Assembly (NCBI RefSeq): GCF_013408655.1
Contig: NZ_JACCBP010000001.1
Span: forward strand, 1,736,001 to 1,800,000
Direction of reading: 5' to 3'
Source: Pigmentiphaga litoralis
Lineage (GTDB): Bacteria; Pseudomonadota; Gammaproteobacteria; Burkholderiales; Burkholderiaceae_B
DNA length: 64,000 nt
In this document: positions 17,582 through 25,417 of the stretch, piece by piece
Position numbering within the stretch: the first letter of the stretch is position 1
Layout: the number at the start of each line of letters is the position of its first letter
The notes under the pieces: model-generated
The model's database searches: none
What the model was told of the DNA's origin: nothing
Seen by the model: only the letters and a program-made list of their open reading frames with translations
Translations under genes and position numbers: made by a program

Positions 17582-18565
17582 CTACTTCGCCAGCCCCAGG
17601 CTGCCGACCATGGCCTTGGCCTTGGCGACTTCATCGACCAGATACGTGTTGAACTGCGTTGGCGACATCACATTCGTTTCCAGCCCATCTTCGCGGAAAC
17701 GCGCTTCGATCTCCGGACTGGCCAACGATGCACGCAGCGATTCCGAGAGTCTGTCGATCGCGTCCTTGGGCGTACCCGCCGGCGCCACCAGGCACAGCCA
17801 GGTGTAGTAGCTGTAGTTCGGCGCGCCCTGTTCGGCGAAAGTGGGAACGTCGGGCAGGGACGCGAAACGGCTGGACGACGTGACACCCAACGCGCGCAAC
17901 TGCCCTGCCTTCACCTTGGCACTGCTGCTCCCGTACGCTTCAAGGATCAGGTCGACGCGGCCGCTCATGACGTCCGCCATTGCCGGGCCATTGCCTTTGT
18001 AGGGCACATGCAGCAACTGGACACCGGCCTGCTGGAAGAATTGTGCGGCGGCCAGATGCGGCGCCGTGCCGACTCCGGCCGACGCGTAGCTGAGCTTGTT
18101 CGGATTGGTCTTGGCACGGGCCAGCAGCTGGGCCATGGATTTGTCGTTGCTATCGCCCGCCACGACCATCAGAAACGGCGATCGCCCGATCAGGCCGATG
18201 CCCGAGAAATCCTTGGCGACGTCATACCCGGCGTCGTCCTTGATCGCTGGCTGGATGGCGATGGTGCCTGCCGTGGCCAGAATCGTGTAGCCATCGGGCG
18301 GCGCTGTCTTGACGCTGCGAATGCCGATCAGCCCATCGCCACCCGCCCGGTTTTCGACCACCACGGTCTGTTTCAGGTGCTCGCCCATCTTCTGCGCGAC
18401 CAGCCGTGTCGTCACGTCCGTCAAGCCGCCAGGCGCCGTGTTGACCACCACCCGGATCGGGCGCGAAGGAAAGGGTTCGGCTGCGGCTGCGCTGTTGATG
18501 CTGGCAAATGCCAGCGCGACGGCACAGGCGCCATACCGGACGCCCTGCTTATAGGGGTTGTTCAT
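17582..18565 (-). CDS. Bug family tripartite tricarboxylate transporter substrate-binding protein
   Basis: This is a 327-residue receptor whose signal peptide ends at about AAAAEPFPS. It shows the PIRVVVNTAPGGLTD start, VVVENRAGGDG, DGYTILATAGT and NKLSYASAGVGTAPH. It resembles the receptor at 13112-14095 more than the others in the window (same TIAIQ and VPYKGNG...MSGRVDLILEAYGSSSA segments). It lies 54 bases after the NAD-C1-C2 dehydrogenase, just as the other receptor is coupled to the C1-NAD-C2 dehydrogenase, so the two receptor/dehydrogenase pairs look like diverged copies of one module. Confidence 0.93.
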   Translation of the reverse strand: MNNPYKQGVRYGACAVALAFASINSAAAAEPFPSRPIRVVVNTAPGGLTDVTTRLVAQKMGEHLKQTVVVENRAGGDGLIGIRSVKTAPPDGYTILATAGTIAIQPAIKDDAGYDVAKDFSGIGLIGRSPFLMVVAGDSNDKSMAQLLARAKTNPNKLSYASAGVGTAPHLAAAQFFQQAGVQLLHVPYKGNGPAMADVMSGRVDLILEAYGSSSAKVKAGQLRALGVTSSSRFASLPDVPTFAEQGAPNYSYYTWLCLVAPAGTPKDAIDRLSESLRASLASPEIEARFREDGLETNVMSPTQFNTYLVDEVAKAKAMVGSLGLAK

Positions 18566-18619
18566 GTTTTGTCTCCTGCGTGTTTTTATGTGTGTTGGTC
18601 GATGTGCCGGTGCGGCGGA

Positions 18620-19861
18620 CTATCTGGCTGGCGACTCGACCACCGCCCGGACGGCGTTGGCGACGAAAGTCGGGGCACCGGCGATCAGGGCGAGGCGGGC
18701 CGCGCGGAGTAATGCATCGCCCCACGCAGGATCACGCGGCTGGCGTCCGCCCGCCGTCCAGGCTGGCAACAAGCGTTGCGACTGCGCGCTCCAGCCCGAG
18801 CTCTTGTCGAGCACCTCGGCCAGGACGGGCAATTCGAGTCCATACGCGACGCCGACCGCCACGCACTCTTCGGTTATCGCAAGGCAAAGTGCCGACACGG
18901 CGTCGTCGATGGTTTTAGCCACGTCGGGGGTGCCGATCCCATCGAACCTGATCCGGGTTCCCTCCGCGGTGTCGTCGCTTCCGGCCAGGCGCGTGCCCGC
19001 CATCGATTCAATCAGTCCCACCATGTCTTCGAGCTGCGCCGTCTTTCCAAGCGTGTTCACACCGACCTGCAACAGGCTGCGCACCGCCGCTGTCACGGGC
19101 ATGGGCGCGCCCGTATCGAAGCCCAATGCAACGGCTTGATCGACGTCCTTCAACTGCAATGCCAGGGAAAAATTGGTGGACGCCTTGCCCTCCACCAACG
19201 CGGGCAGCATCTTCACCGTCGTCTGATTGCGCGCCGCGCCTTGGTTCAGGAGGTCAGACATGGCCGCAAGCGACAGGCCGGCGCGACGGCCCAATGCGAC
19301 AATTTCCAGCGTGCCCAGGCGCACCCCCGCGTTCATGGCGTTGTTCACGGTCTTCATGGCCTGCCCGTCACCCACGCGCAGTCCGCAGCGATAGATGGTG
19401 CTCGTCACTGTCCGCAGCACCGGCAGCGCCCGTTCGAACACCTCGTCGGACCCACCCACCATCAATACGGCGCCACCCTGCGCAACGATGTGCGGACTGG
19501 CTGACACGGCCGCGTCCAGCATTGCGACGCCATGCCGTGCCAGTTCGTCGGCCATGGCGCGCGTGTCGCTGGCAATACCGCTGGTCTGGTCAATGACGAG
19601 TTTGCCGGCGGACAAGCCCTCCGCCAACCCACCCTGACCGAACAACACCTGCCGCACGTCGGAGCTGCGCGGCAGGCAGAGCAGCACCACGTCGGCGTCG
19701 GCAGCCAGTGCTGCGGCCGACGGGGCGACACGGGCGCCGTCCTTGCGCAATGCCTCGCTTGCCGGCGCATGGGCGTCCCACACGACCAGGTCGTGGTCCC
19801 GCAAAAAGGTGCGTGCCAGCTGGCTGCCCAGGGCACCGAGCCCGATGTATCCGATTTTCAT
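18620..19861 (-). CDS. HIBADH-like dehydrogenase with an extra C-terminal helical domain (order NAD-C1-C2)
   Basis: This 413-residue protein starts with an NAD domain (KIGYIGLGALGSQLA). It continues with a helical domain (GDGQAMKTVNNAMNAG) and carries a further helical segment of about 110 residues (KTIDDAVSALCLAI to the end) resembling a second C-terminal domain without its own NAD domain. It therefore contains about one and a third family units. In the first helical domain the usual catalytic lysine is retained. The ATG at 19861 follows AGGAGACG by about ten bases. It is the first gene of a two-gene operon with a Bug receptor. Confidence 0.85.
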   Translation of the reverse strand: MKIGYIGLGALGSQLARTFLRDHDLVVWDAHAPASEALRKDGARVAPSAAALAADADVVLLCLPRSSDVRQVLFGQGGLAEGLSAGKLVIDQTSGIASDTRAMADELARHGVAMLDAAVSASPHIVAQGGAVLMVGGSDEVFERALPVLRTVTSTIYRCGLRVGDGQAMKTVNNAMNAGVRLGTLEIVALGRRAGLSLAAMSDLLNQGAARNQTTVKMLPALVEGKASTNFSLALQLKDVDQAVALGFDTGAPMPVTAAVRSLLQVGVNTLGKTAQLEDMVGLIESMAGTRLAGSDDTAEGTRIRFDGIGTPDVAKTIDDAVSALCLAITEECVAVGVAYGLELPVLAEVLDKSSGWSAQSQRLLPAWTAGGRQPRDPAWGDALLRAARLALIAGAPTFVANAVRAVVESPAR

Positions 19862-19997
19862 GGTGATGCGTCTCCTGATCGTTGTGGTGGCCCGTCGACC
19901 TCGTCGAGGCCAGGGCAACATGCCCGGCGCGAAGGTCGCGGACGCGTTATCCAACGTCGGCCGATGCTAGCACGTCGATTCTTTCTGGTGACACTAG

Positions 19998-20016
19998 TTC
20001 CATTCAATGGAACCAT
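19998..20016. promoter_or_regulatory. Candidate operator, best palindrome of its set
   Basis: AGTTCCATTCAATGGAACC contains a perfect 17-base palindrome, GTTCCATT-C-AATGGAAC (19999-20015). It lies 137 bases upstream of the leftward dehydrogenase start. Size and GTTC/GAAC arms resemble IclR-family operators (inference). Confidence 0.7.
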
Positions 20017-20194
20017 CATGATTGTTGCGATCCCTTGCGGACGCAACACCGGCATTGTTGATAACACTGACGCCATGACCCACCCCGGATACAGCAATGG
20101 ACTGCTGCAGATCGAGCAGCAATCCCACCGCGACCCGAGGGTAACTCCCCTCGCCCATCCGGCGCAGCCCGCTTGACACGCCCACGCCCCACTC

Positions 20195-20216
20195 CTAATC
20201 TCTATTAGAGAGCTAA
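20195..20216. promoter_or_regulatory. Candidate SlyA/MarR-type operator upstream of the secreted hydrolase
   Basis: TTAGAGAGCTAA (20205-20216) fits the SlyA-type consensus TTAG-N4-CTAA. It overlaps a second pair of arms, CTAAT-CTCT-ATTAG (20195-20208). The site ends 83 bases before the hydrolase ATG. The same pattern is found upstream of pht3. Confidence 0.5.
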
Positions 20217-20299
20217 GTAAATTATCAGATGCCGGCAGTACCGCACGCACGCGACTCGATCGCGGCGGCACATAAAGAAAACGATCAGGAGACACGGCA

Positions 20300-21775
20300 A
20301 TGAAACCCATCAGCATGCTGGCCTGTGCGCTGGCGGCCGTCGCGTGCGCGTGCGCAAGTGGCGCCGCCCAGGCACAGAGCCGCCCCACCTACGTCACCAG
20401 CGGCAGCGTCAAGGCCCTGTACTACACGCCCGACGCCAACCCGAATCCGAAAGTCGCCTTCCTGATCGTTCACCGCACCGCCAATTACCTCAGTCACATC
20501 GGATGCGGCGAGTTGTCCAAGCGTGGGTATGCGGTGTTCTGCATGAACACGCGTTATGAGAACAACGAGTTCCAGATCGACTGGGACCGCATCGCGCTTG
20601 ACGTGAAGGTCGGCGTCGAGTACCTGCGCAAACAGCCGGGGATCGAGAAGGTCATCCTGTTTGGCCACAGCGGTGGCGGGCCTACCTTGAGTTTCTATCA
20701 GGCGGTCGCCGAGAAAGGCATTGGCTTCTGCCAGGACGCGCGCAAGATCGTTCCTTGCAATAACGATCTGGCGAACCTGCCACCGGCGGACGGCCTGATC
20801 CTTGCGGATGCGCATCCGGGTGTCCCCGTTATCCTTTTGCGCAGTCTGAATGGTTCGGTCCTGCGCGAGACCCCGGGCACGTTCGATCCGGCGCTGGATC
20901 TCTACAGCCCAGCCAATGGCTACAACCCGGCGGGTGCTTCCACCTACTCACCTGATTTCCAGGCGCGCTATTTCGCGGCCCAGTCGCGCCGGATGAACGC
21001 GTTGATCGCCGATGCCGATCGGCGCACGAAAGATATCGCCGCCGGCAAGGGCCCCTACCCCGACAACGATCAGTTCGCGATACCGCATGGCGGCAATCCG
21101 GGAGCCGGGCCAGGCGGCGCGTCGCAGCTGCATAGTCTCGATCCGCAGATCGCTCTTCGCAAGACCCAGCGCCCACAAAAACTGCTCCGCAACGATGGCT
21201 CGATTGATCGCCAACTGGTGACGACGGTCAGTCCGGTCGAGCCCGACACCCTCGCATCGACGATGTCGTTCAACCGCGGCACCAAGCAGTTGTCGTTGCG
21301 CTCGTTCCTGTCGACGCAAGCCGTGCGGTCGACCAACTCCCTTGACGGAATCGACCACTGTTCGAGCAACAATTCGACGATCTGTGCGGTGGGTGCGATC
21401 TCGGTGCCAACGCTGGTCATGGGCATGGGCGGCTATCTCTTCATTCGCGACTCCGAAGAGGAGTTCGACGCATCGGCGGCCAAGGACAAGGATCTGGTGT
21501 TCATCGAAGGCGCGACGCATGGCTTCACACCCTGCGCGAACTGCATGAACACGGGCGGCGCGGCTGCGTATTCGAACAGCGTGAAGAATCTGTTCGATTA
21601 CGTCGACGGCTGGGCATCGCCGCGATATCGCGCGGACACGAGCCCTGTCGTGTCAGGCGGCGGGAGCCTGTCGCTTGGCGCACTGGCCGTGATGTTGGGC
21701 CTGGCTGCCATGGCCGCTGTCGCGCGGTGGCGCGGCCTGGCCAGCCGGCTGTCCGGGCCGCGCCGCCGCAGCTGA
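20300..21775 (+). CDS. Secreted alpha/beta hydrolase with a GlyGly-CTERM-like tail
   Basis: This 491-residue serine hydrolase has a signal peptide ending at AQAQS. The nucleophile elbow is GHSGGG (Ser124), and a likely catalytic histidine lies in EGATHGFTPC near 415. The C-terminus has a glycine-rich stretch (GGG at about 453-455), one hydrophobic segment (about 457-476) and a basic end, the layout of GlyGly-CTERM sorting tails processed by rhombosortase. Pairs of cysteines suggest an exported location. It precedes two receptors and the phthalate operon, so it may release phthalate or another carboxylate from an ester outside the cell. That is inference. Confidence 0.85.
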   Translation: MKPISMLACALAAVACACASGAAQAQSRPTYVTSGSVKALYYTPDANPNPKVAFLIVHRTANYLSHIGCGELSKRGYAVFCMNTRYENNEFQIDWDRIALDVKVGVEYLRKQPGIEKVILFGHSGGGPTLSFYQAVAEKGIGFCQDARKIVPCNNDLANLPPADGLILADAHPGVPVILLRSLNGSVLRETPGTFDPALDLYSPANGYNPAGASTYSPDFQARYFAAQSRRMNALIADADRRTKDIAAGKGPYPDNDQFAIPHGGNPGAGPGGASQLHSLDPQIALRKTQRPQKLLRNDGSIDRQLVTTVSPVEPDTLASTMSFNRGTKQLSLRSFLSTQAVRSTNSLDGIDHCSSNNSTICAVGAISVPTLVMGMGGYLFIRDSEEEFDASAAKDKDLVFIEGATHGFTPCANCMNTGGAAAYSNSVKNLFDYVDGWASPRYRADTSPVVSGGGSLSLGALAVMLGLAAMAAVARWRGLASRLSGPRRRS

Positions 21776-21858
21776 ACCCACGCGCTCAGCCGTCTTTTTC
21801 TCTTCTGCGCCCGCGCACCGTGATCGCTGCGGCGGGCCCTTACACCACTGGAATTGCC

Positions 21859-22848
21859 ATGCCCTCCACGCTTCGACTGGCCGTCGCTGGCTTGCTCGCC
21901 TTGGCTTTCGCCCTGCCCGCAGCGGCCCAGGATGCCGCTCAGGCATGGCCGAAAAAAACGATCCGCCTGATCGTGCCGTTCACTCCTGGCGGAAGCAACG
22001 ACGTACTTGCGCGCGTCCTGAGCCAGCACCTGGGCAAGGCGTGGAACCAGACTGTCGTGGTCGAAAACAAGCCCGGCGCGGCCGGCAATATCGGCGCGGA
22101 ATTCGTGGCGCGCGCCCCGGCGGACGGCTATACCTTGTTAATTGCCGCCAACAACGTGTTGTCGGTGAACCCGGCCTTGTACCGGCTCGGCTTCGACCCG
22201 GCCAAGGACTTTGCGCCGGTCAGTTTACTTGGCACGGTGCCTATCGTTCTGGTCGTGAATCCCGACCTGCCCGTCAAGGATCTGGCGCAGCTGGTCAGCT
22301 ACGCCAAGGCAAACCCGGCCAGGCTGAACTATGCGTCGTCGGGCACCGGGTCGCCGCAACATCTATCGGCCGAATTGTTCAACAAGCTGGCGGGCGTGCG
22401 CATGACGCATGTGCCCTACAAAGGCGCGGCACCGGCCATTGCCGATGTGTCGGCGGGTCAGGTCCAGGTGTTGTTCGGGCCGATCAATTCCGTGCTGCCC
22501 CACATCAAATCCGGCAAGTTGCGGGCGCTTGCCGTGGCAGGCGAGTCGCGCACGCTGCTGCTGCCTGACGTGCCGACGATTGCCCAGGCTGGCTATCCGG
22601 CCTACCGCAGCGATATCTGGATCGGCCTGGTCGCGCCTGCGGGTACGCCGCCCGATGTCGTGCGGCAGATCAACGCCGAGACGCGTACCACGCTGGCTGA
22701 CCCTGCCGTGATCGAGACGTTGGCGCAGCAAGGCATCGAAGCCAAGGCCAGCACCCCGGATACGCTGGGCGCGCTGGCGGCAAGCGACCTGACCCGCTGG
22801 ACGGACGTCATCAAGTCGTCCGGGATCGTCGCCGATCAGCAGCCCTGA
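21859..22848 (+). CDS. Bug family tripartite tricarboxylate transporter substrate-binding protein
   Basis: This is a 329-residue receptor with a signal peptide (ALPAAAQDAAQ). It has TIRLIVPFTPGGSNDVLAR, VVVENKPGAAGN, DGYTLLIAANN and RLNYASSGTGSPQH, and every family block is intact. It lies 83 bases after the secreted hydrolase and 111 bases before a second receptor, all on the same strand as the phthalate genes. It is therefore a candidate uptake receptor for phthalate or a phthalate ester product. The ATG is not preceded by a strong ribosome binding site. Confidence 0.93.
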   Translation: MPSTLRLAVAGLLALAFALPAAAQDAAQAWPKKTIRLIVPFTPGGSNDVLARVLSQHLGKAWNQTVVVENKPGAAGNIGAEFVARAPADGYTLLIAANNVLSVNPALYRLGFDPAKDFAPVSLLGTVPIVLVVNPDLPVKDLAQLVSYAKANPARLNYASSGTGSPQHLSAELFNKLAGVRMTHVPYKGAAPAIADVSAGQVQVLFGPINSVLPHIKSGKLRALAVAGESRTLLLPDVPTIAQAGYPAYRSDIWIGLVAPAGTPPDVVRQINAETRTTLADPAVIETLAQQGIEAKASTPDTLGALAASDLTRWTDVIKSSGIVADQQP

Positions 22849-22959
22849 CGGCGGCTGCGGCAAGGATGCCGCCGCAAGGATGACGCCGCACAGCCCCCCC
22901 CTTTTCATCCCAACCCTTCGCCGCGCCTGATGCGCGCCGATCCACTTCTGGAGCTACCC

Positions 22960-23970
22960 ATGACCCTGTCCTGCCCGCAGTCCGTGCTGCGTCCCTTGAC
23001 CCTGGCACTCGTGTTGTCGGGCGGCGCTTTCGCCATCGCCCCAGGCCCGGCATCTGCCGCCGATGACAGCGCCGGCTACCCGAACCGCACCATCCGGTTC
23101 GTCGTCCCCTACGCCCCCGGCGGCCTGCCCGACACCGTTGCCCGCGTGGTGGCGCAGCGCCTGACCGAACACATGGGCCAGAGTGTCGTCGTCGAGAACA
23201 AGCCGGGCGCCAACGGCGTGATTGCCGCCCAGACGCTGACCAGCGCCCCGCGCGATGGCTATACCTTCCTGGTCACCGACGGGTCGATGATGTCGATCAA
23301 CCCGGCCATCTACAAGAACCTGGCCTACGACCCGAACAAGGACTTCGTGCCGGTGTCGCTGGTGGCCACGTCGCCCCTTTTCCTGGCGGCCAATACCGAA
23401 TTGAAGGTCAACACGCTGCAGGAATTCGTTACGCTGGCCAAAAGCAAACCGGGTCAGATCAACTATGGATCGTCCGGCATCGGCAGCAGCCATCACCTGA
23501 CCATGGAGGCCATGAAGGCGGCCTTGAATCTGCAGATCAGCCATGTGCCGTTCCGGGGATCGGGCCAGTCGGTGCCCGCGCTGGTCGGCAATCAGGTGGG
23601 GGTGGTGTTCGCCGCCCTACCCTCGCTGTCGGGCTTTGCCGAGAATGGCAAGGTCAAGATACTGGCGACCAATTCGGCGTCGCGCTCGGCGCTGGCGCCC
23701 GACATTCCGGCCATCTCGGAGATCATTCCGGGCTTCAATTTTGCCGTCACGGTAGGTGTGCTGGCCGCGACGGGCACGCCGTCGTATGCGGTGACGCGGA
23801 TCAATGCCGAAGTCACGCGTGCGCTCAAGACACCCGAAGTGATCAAGCAGCTGAATACGCTGGGCATCGAGCCGGTCGGCGGGCCTGCCGATCGTTACGC
23901 CGCGGCCATTGCGGAGGAAGGCAAGCGTTATGAAGGCGCGATCAAGGCGGCGGGCATCAAGGCCGAGTAG
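22960..23970 (+). CDS. Bug family tripartite tricarboxylate transporter substrate-binding protein
   Basis: This is a 336-residue receptor with a long signal peptide ending near ASAADDSAG. The blocks TIRFVVPYAPGGLPDTVAR, VVVENKPGANG, DGYTFLVTDGS and QINYGSSGIGSSHH are all present. I take the ATG at 22960, preceded by TGGAG, rather than an in-frame start further upstream. It is the gene immediately before pht3, separated by a 113-base promoter region with a SlyA-like palindrome, and is the best placed candidate for the phthalate receptor. Confidence 0.93.
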   Translation: MTLSCPQSVLRPLTLALVLSGGAFAIAPGPASAADDSAGYPNRTIRFVVPYAPGGLPDTVARVVAQRLTEHMGQSVVVENKPGANGVIAAQTLTSAPRDGYTFLVTDGSMMSINPAIYKNLAYDPNKDFVPVSLVATSPLFLAANTELKVNTLQEFVTLAKSKPGQINYGSSGIGSSHHLTMEAMKAALNLQISHVPFRGSGQSVPALVGNQVGVVFAALPSLSGFAENGKVKILATNSASRSALAPDIPAISEIIPGFNFAVTVGVLAATGTPSYAVTRINAEVTRALKTPEVIKQLNTLGIEPVGGPADRYAAAIAEEGKRYEGAIKAAGIKAE

Positions 23971-24013
23971 GCAAGTGGACAAACCTTCGGTCGTCCCCTA
24001 CACTCCAATTTAA

Positions 24014-24025
24014 TTAGATATCTAA
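24014..24025. promoter_or_regulatory. Candidate SlyA/MarR-type operator upstream of pht3
   Basis: TTAGATATCTAA is a perfect 12-base palindrome in an AT-rich island, 58 bases before the pht3 ATG. It matches TTAG-N4-CTAA, the pattern also seen at 20205-20216. No MarR-family gene lies in the window. Confidence 0.6.
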
Positions 24026-24083
24026 CAAACCTGCCGAACCGCGGCTGCCTGACCCGACTGCAACTACCTGGTGAGAGCGAGAC

Positions 24084-25400
24084 ATGTTGACCACTGAAGA
24101 AAACGATCTGTTGTGCCGCGTCGAGGGCGATGCCCCGATGGGACAACTGATGCGCCGGCACTGGACGCCGGTCTGCCTGAGCGAAGAAGTGAGCGAGCCC
24201 GATGGCACGCCCATCAAGGCGCGTGTGTTTGGCGAAGACCTGGTGGTGTTTCGCGATACCGAAGGCCGCGTGGGTGTGATGGATGAGTTCTGTCCGCACC
24301 GCCGCGTGTCGCTGGTGTATGGCCGCAACGAGGAATGCGGCCTGCGCTGCCTATATCACGGCTGGAAGATGGACGTGGAAGGCACGGTGATCGAGATGGT
24401 GTCCGAACCGTCGGCCAGCGCCATGACCGAGAAGGTCAAGCACAAGGCCTACAAGGTGCAGGAATGGGGCGGCTGTGTGTGGGCCTACATGGGTCCGCAA
24501 GACAACGTGCCCGAGTTCGTGCCGCCGCCTTGGGCGCCAACCAGGGACACCAAGGTCAGCATTGCCAAGATCCTGATTCCCTGCAATTGGGCGCAGATTT
24601 TGGAAGGCGCGATCGACTCCGCGCACAGCGACAGCCTGCACTCGTCCGACTTCCTGCCGGCGCGGGTGGGCGGCGCCGAAGCGACCGGCAAGAACTGGTT
24701 GCGTCCGTCAACCGACAAGGCGCCGCGCATGCAGGTGCAGTGGGGCACGTATGGTTTCCGCTACGCCGCGATTCGCCGGCCGATCACCAAGGCGTCCGAG
24801 AACAACTATGTGCGATCCACCGTGTTCGTGGCCCCTGCCACGGTGTTGATCCCGCCGAACAATCTGTACAACGTTGCGAACATCAACGTTCCGATGGATG
24901 ACACGAACACGGCGTTCTACTTCATATCGTGGGGCGATCCGGCCAAGGCGCCGGATACCGAAACCTGGCGCAAGTTCCTGGGCGCGCAGGTGGGTGTGGA
25001 CCTGGACCCGGAGTACCACCCCTTCCGCCACATGGGGAACCGGTTCAAGCAGGACCGCCAGGCCATGAAGGCGGGCAACTTTACCGGCATCACCGGCTTC
25101 CCGAACCAGGACATCGCCATGTGGGTGACGATGGGCCCGATCGCGAACCGGTCGGACGACCGCCTGGGCGCCAGCGACTTTGCGATCGTGGAGTTCCGCC
25201 GCCAGATGCTGGAAGCGGTCAAGGCGTTCAAGGAAGGGCAGCCGGCCATCGGCACCGGCGACCTGCGGATCCCTTCCGAGATCTGCTCGTTCCAGGCGAT
25301 CATTCCCAAGACCACCGACTGGCGCGATTTTGGCGCCCGCCCGGTATGGACAACGGACGCGAACGCGCCGCAACTCGACAGCAACTATCAGACGACCTGA
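24084..25400 (+). CDS. pht3: Phthalate 4,5-dioxygenase oxygenase subunit (Rieske non-haem iron)
   Basis: The 438-residue protein should convert o-phthalate to its cis-4,5-dihydrodiol. The Rieske cluster ligands are Cys70, His72, Cys89 and His92 (CPHR, then CLYH after 16 residues). The mononuclear iron ligands are Asp178, His181 and His186 in DSAHSDSLH. The N-terminus MLTTEENDLLCRV and the overall length match phthalate 4,5-dioxygenases, which need only an alpha subunit and a reductase. It is the first gene of the four-gene phthalate set. A related substrate cannot be excluded, but the three neighbours make phthalate the strongest reading. Confidence 0.9.
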   Translation: MLTTEENDLLCRVEGDAPMGQLMRRHWTPVCLSEEVSEPDGTPIKARVFGEDLVVFRDTEGRVGVMDEFCPHRRVSLVYGRNEECGLRCLYHGWKMDVEGTVIEMVSEPSASAMTEKVKHKAYKVQEWGGCVWAYMGPQDNVPEFVPPPWAPTRDTKVSIAKILIPCNWAQILEGAIDSAHSDSLHSSDFLPARVGGAEATGKNWLRPSTDKAPRMQVQWGTYGFRYAAIRRPITKASENNYVRSTVFVAPATVLIPPNNLYNVANINVPMDDTNTAFYFISWGDPAKAPDTETWRKFLGAQVGVDLDPEYHPFRHMGNRFKQDRQAMKAGNFTGITGFPNQDIAMWVTMGPIANRSDDRLGASDFAIVEFRRQMLEAVKAFKEGQPAIGTGDLRIPSEICSFQAIIPKTTDWRDFGARPVWTTDANAPQLDSNYQTT

Positions 25401-25417
25401 TCGTCTTGGAGACCACC

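Larger units (their letters stand above)
19862..20299. other. 438-base divergent intergenic region with two kinds of palindrome
   Basis: No believable gene is present. The region holds the GGTTCC-type palindrome close to the leftward dehydrogenase gene and the TTAG-N4-CTAA type palindrome close to the rightward hydrolase gene. It appears to mark the border between two regulons. Confidence 0.6.

Noticed and set aside
25036..25047. GGAACCGGTTCA inside pht3 as another operator copy
   Set aside because: It lies in the middle of a conserved coding region, has no second arm at the right distance and is not near a start.
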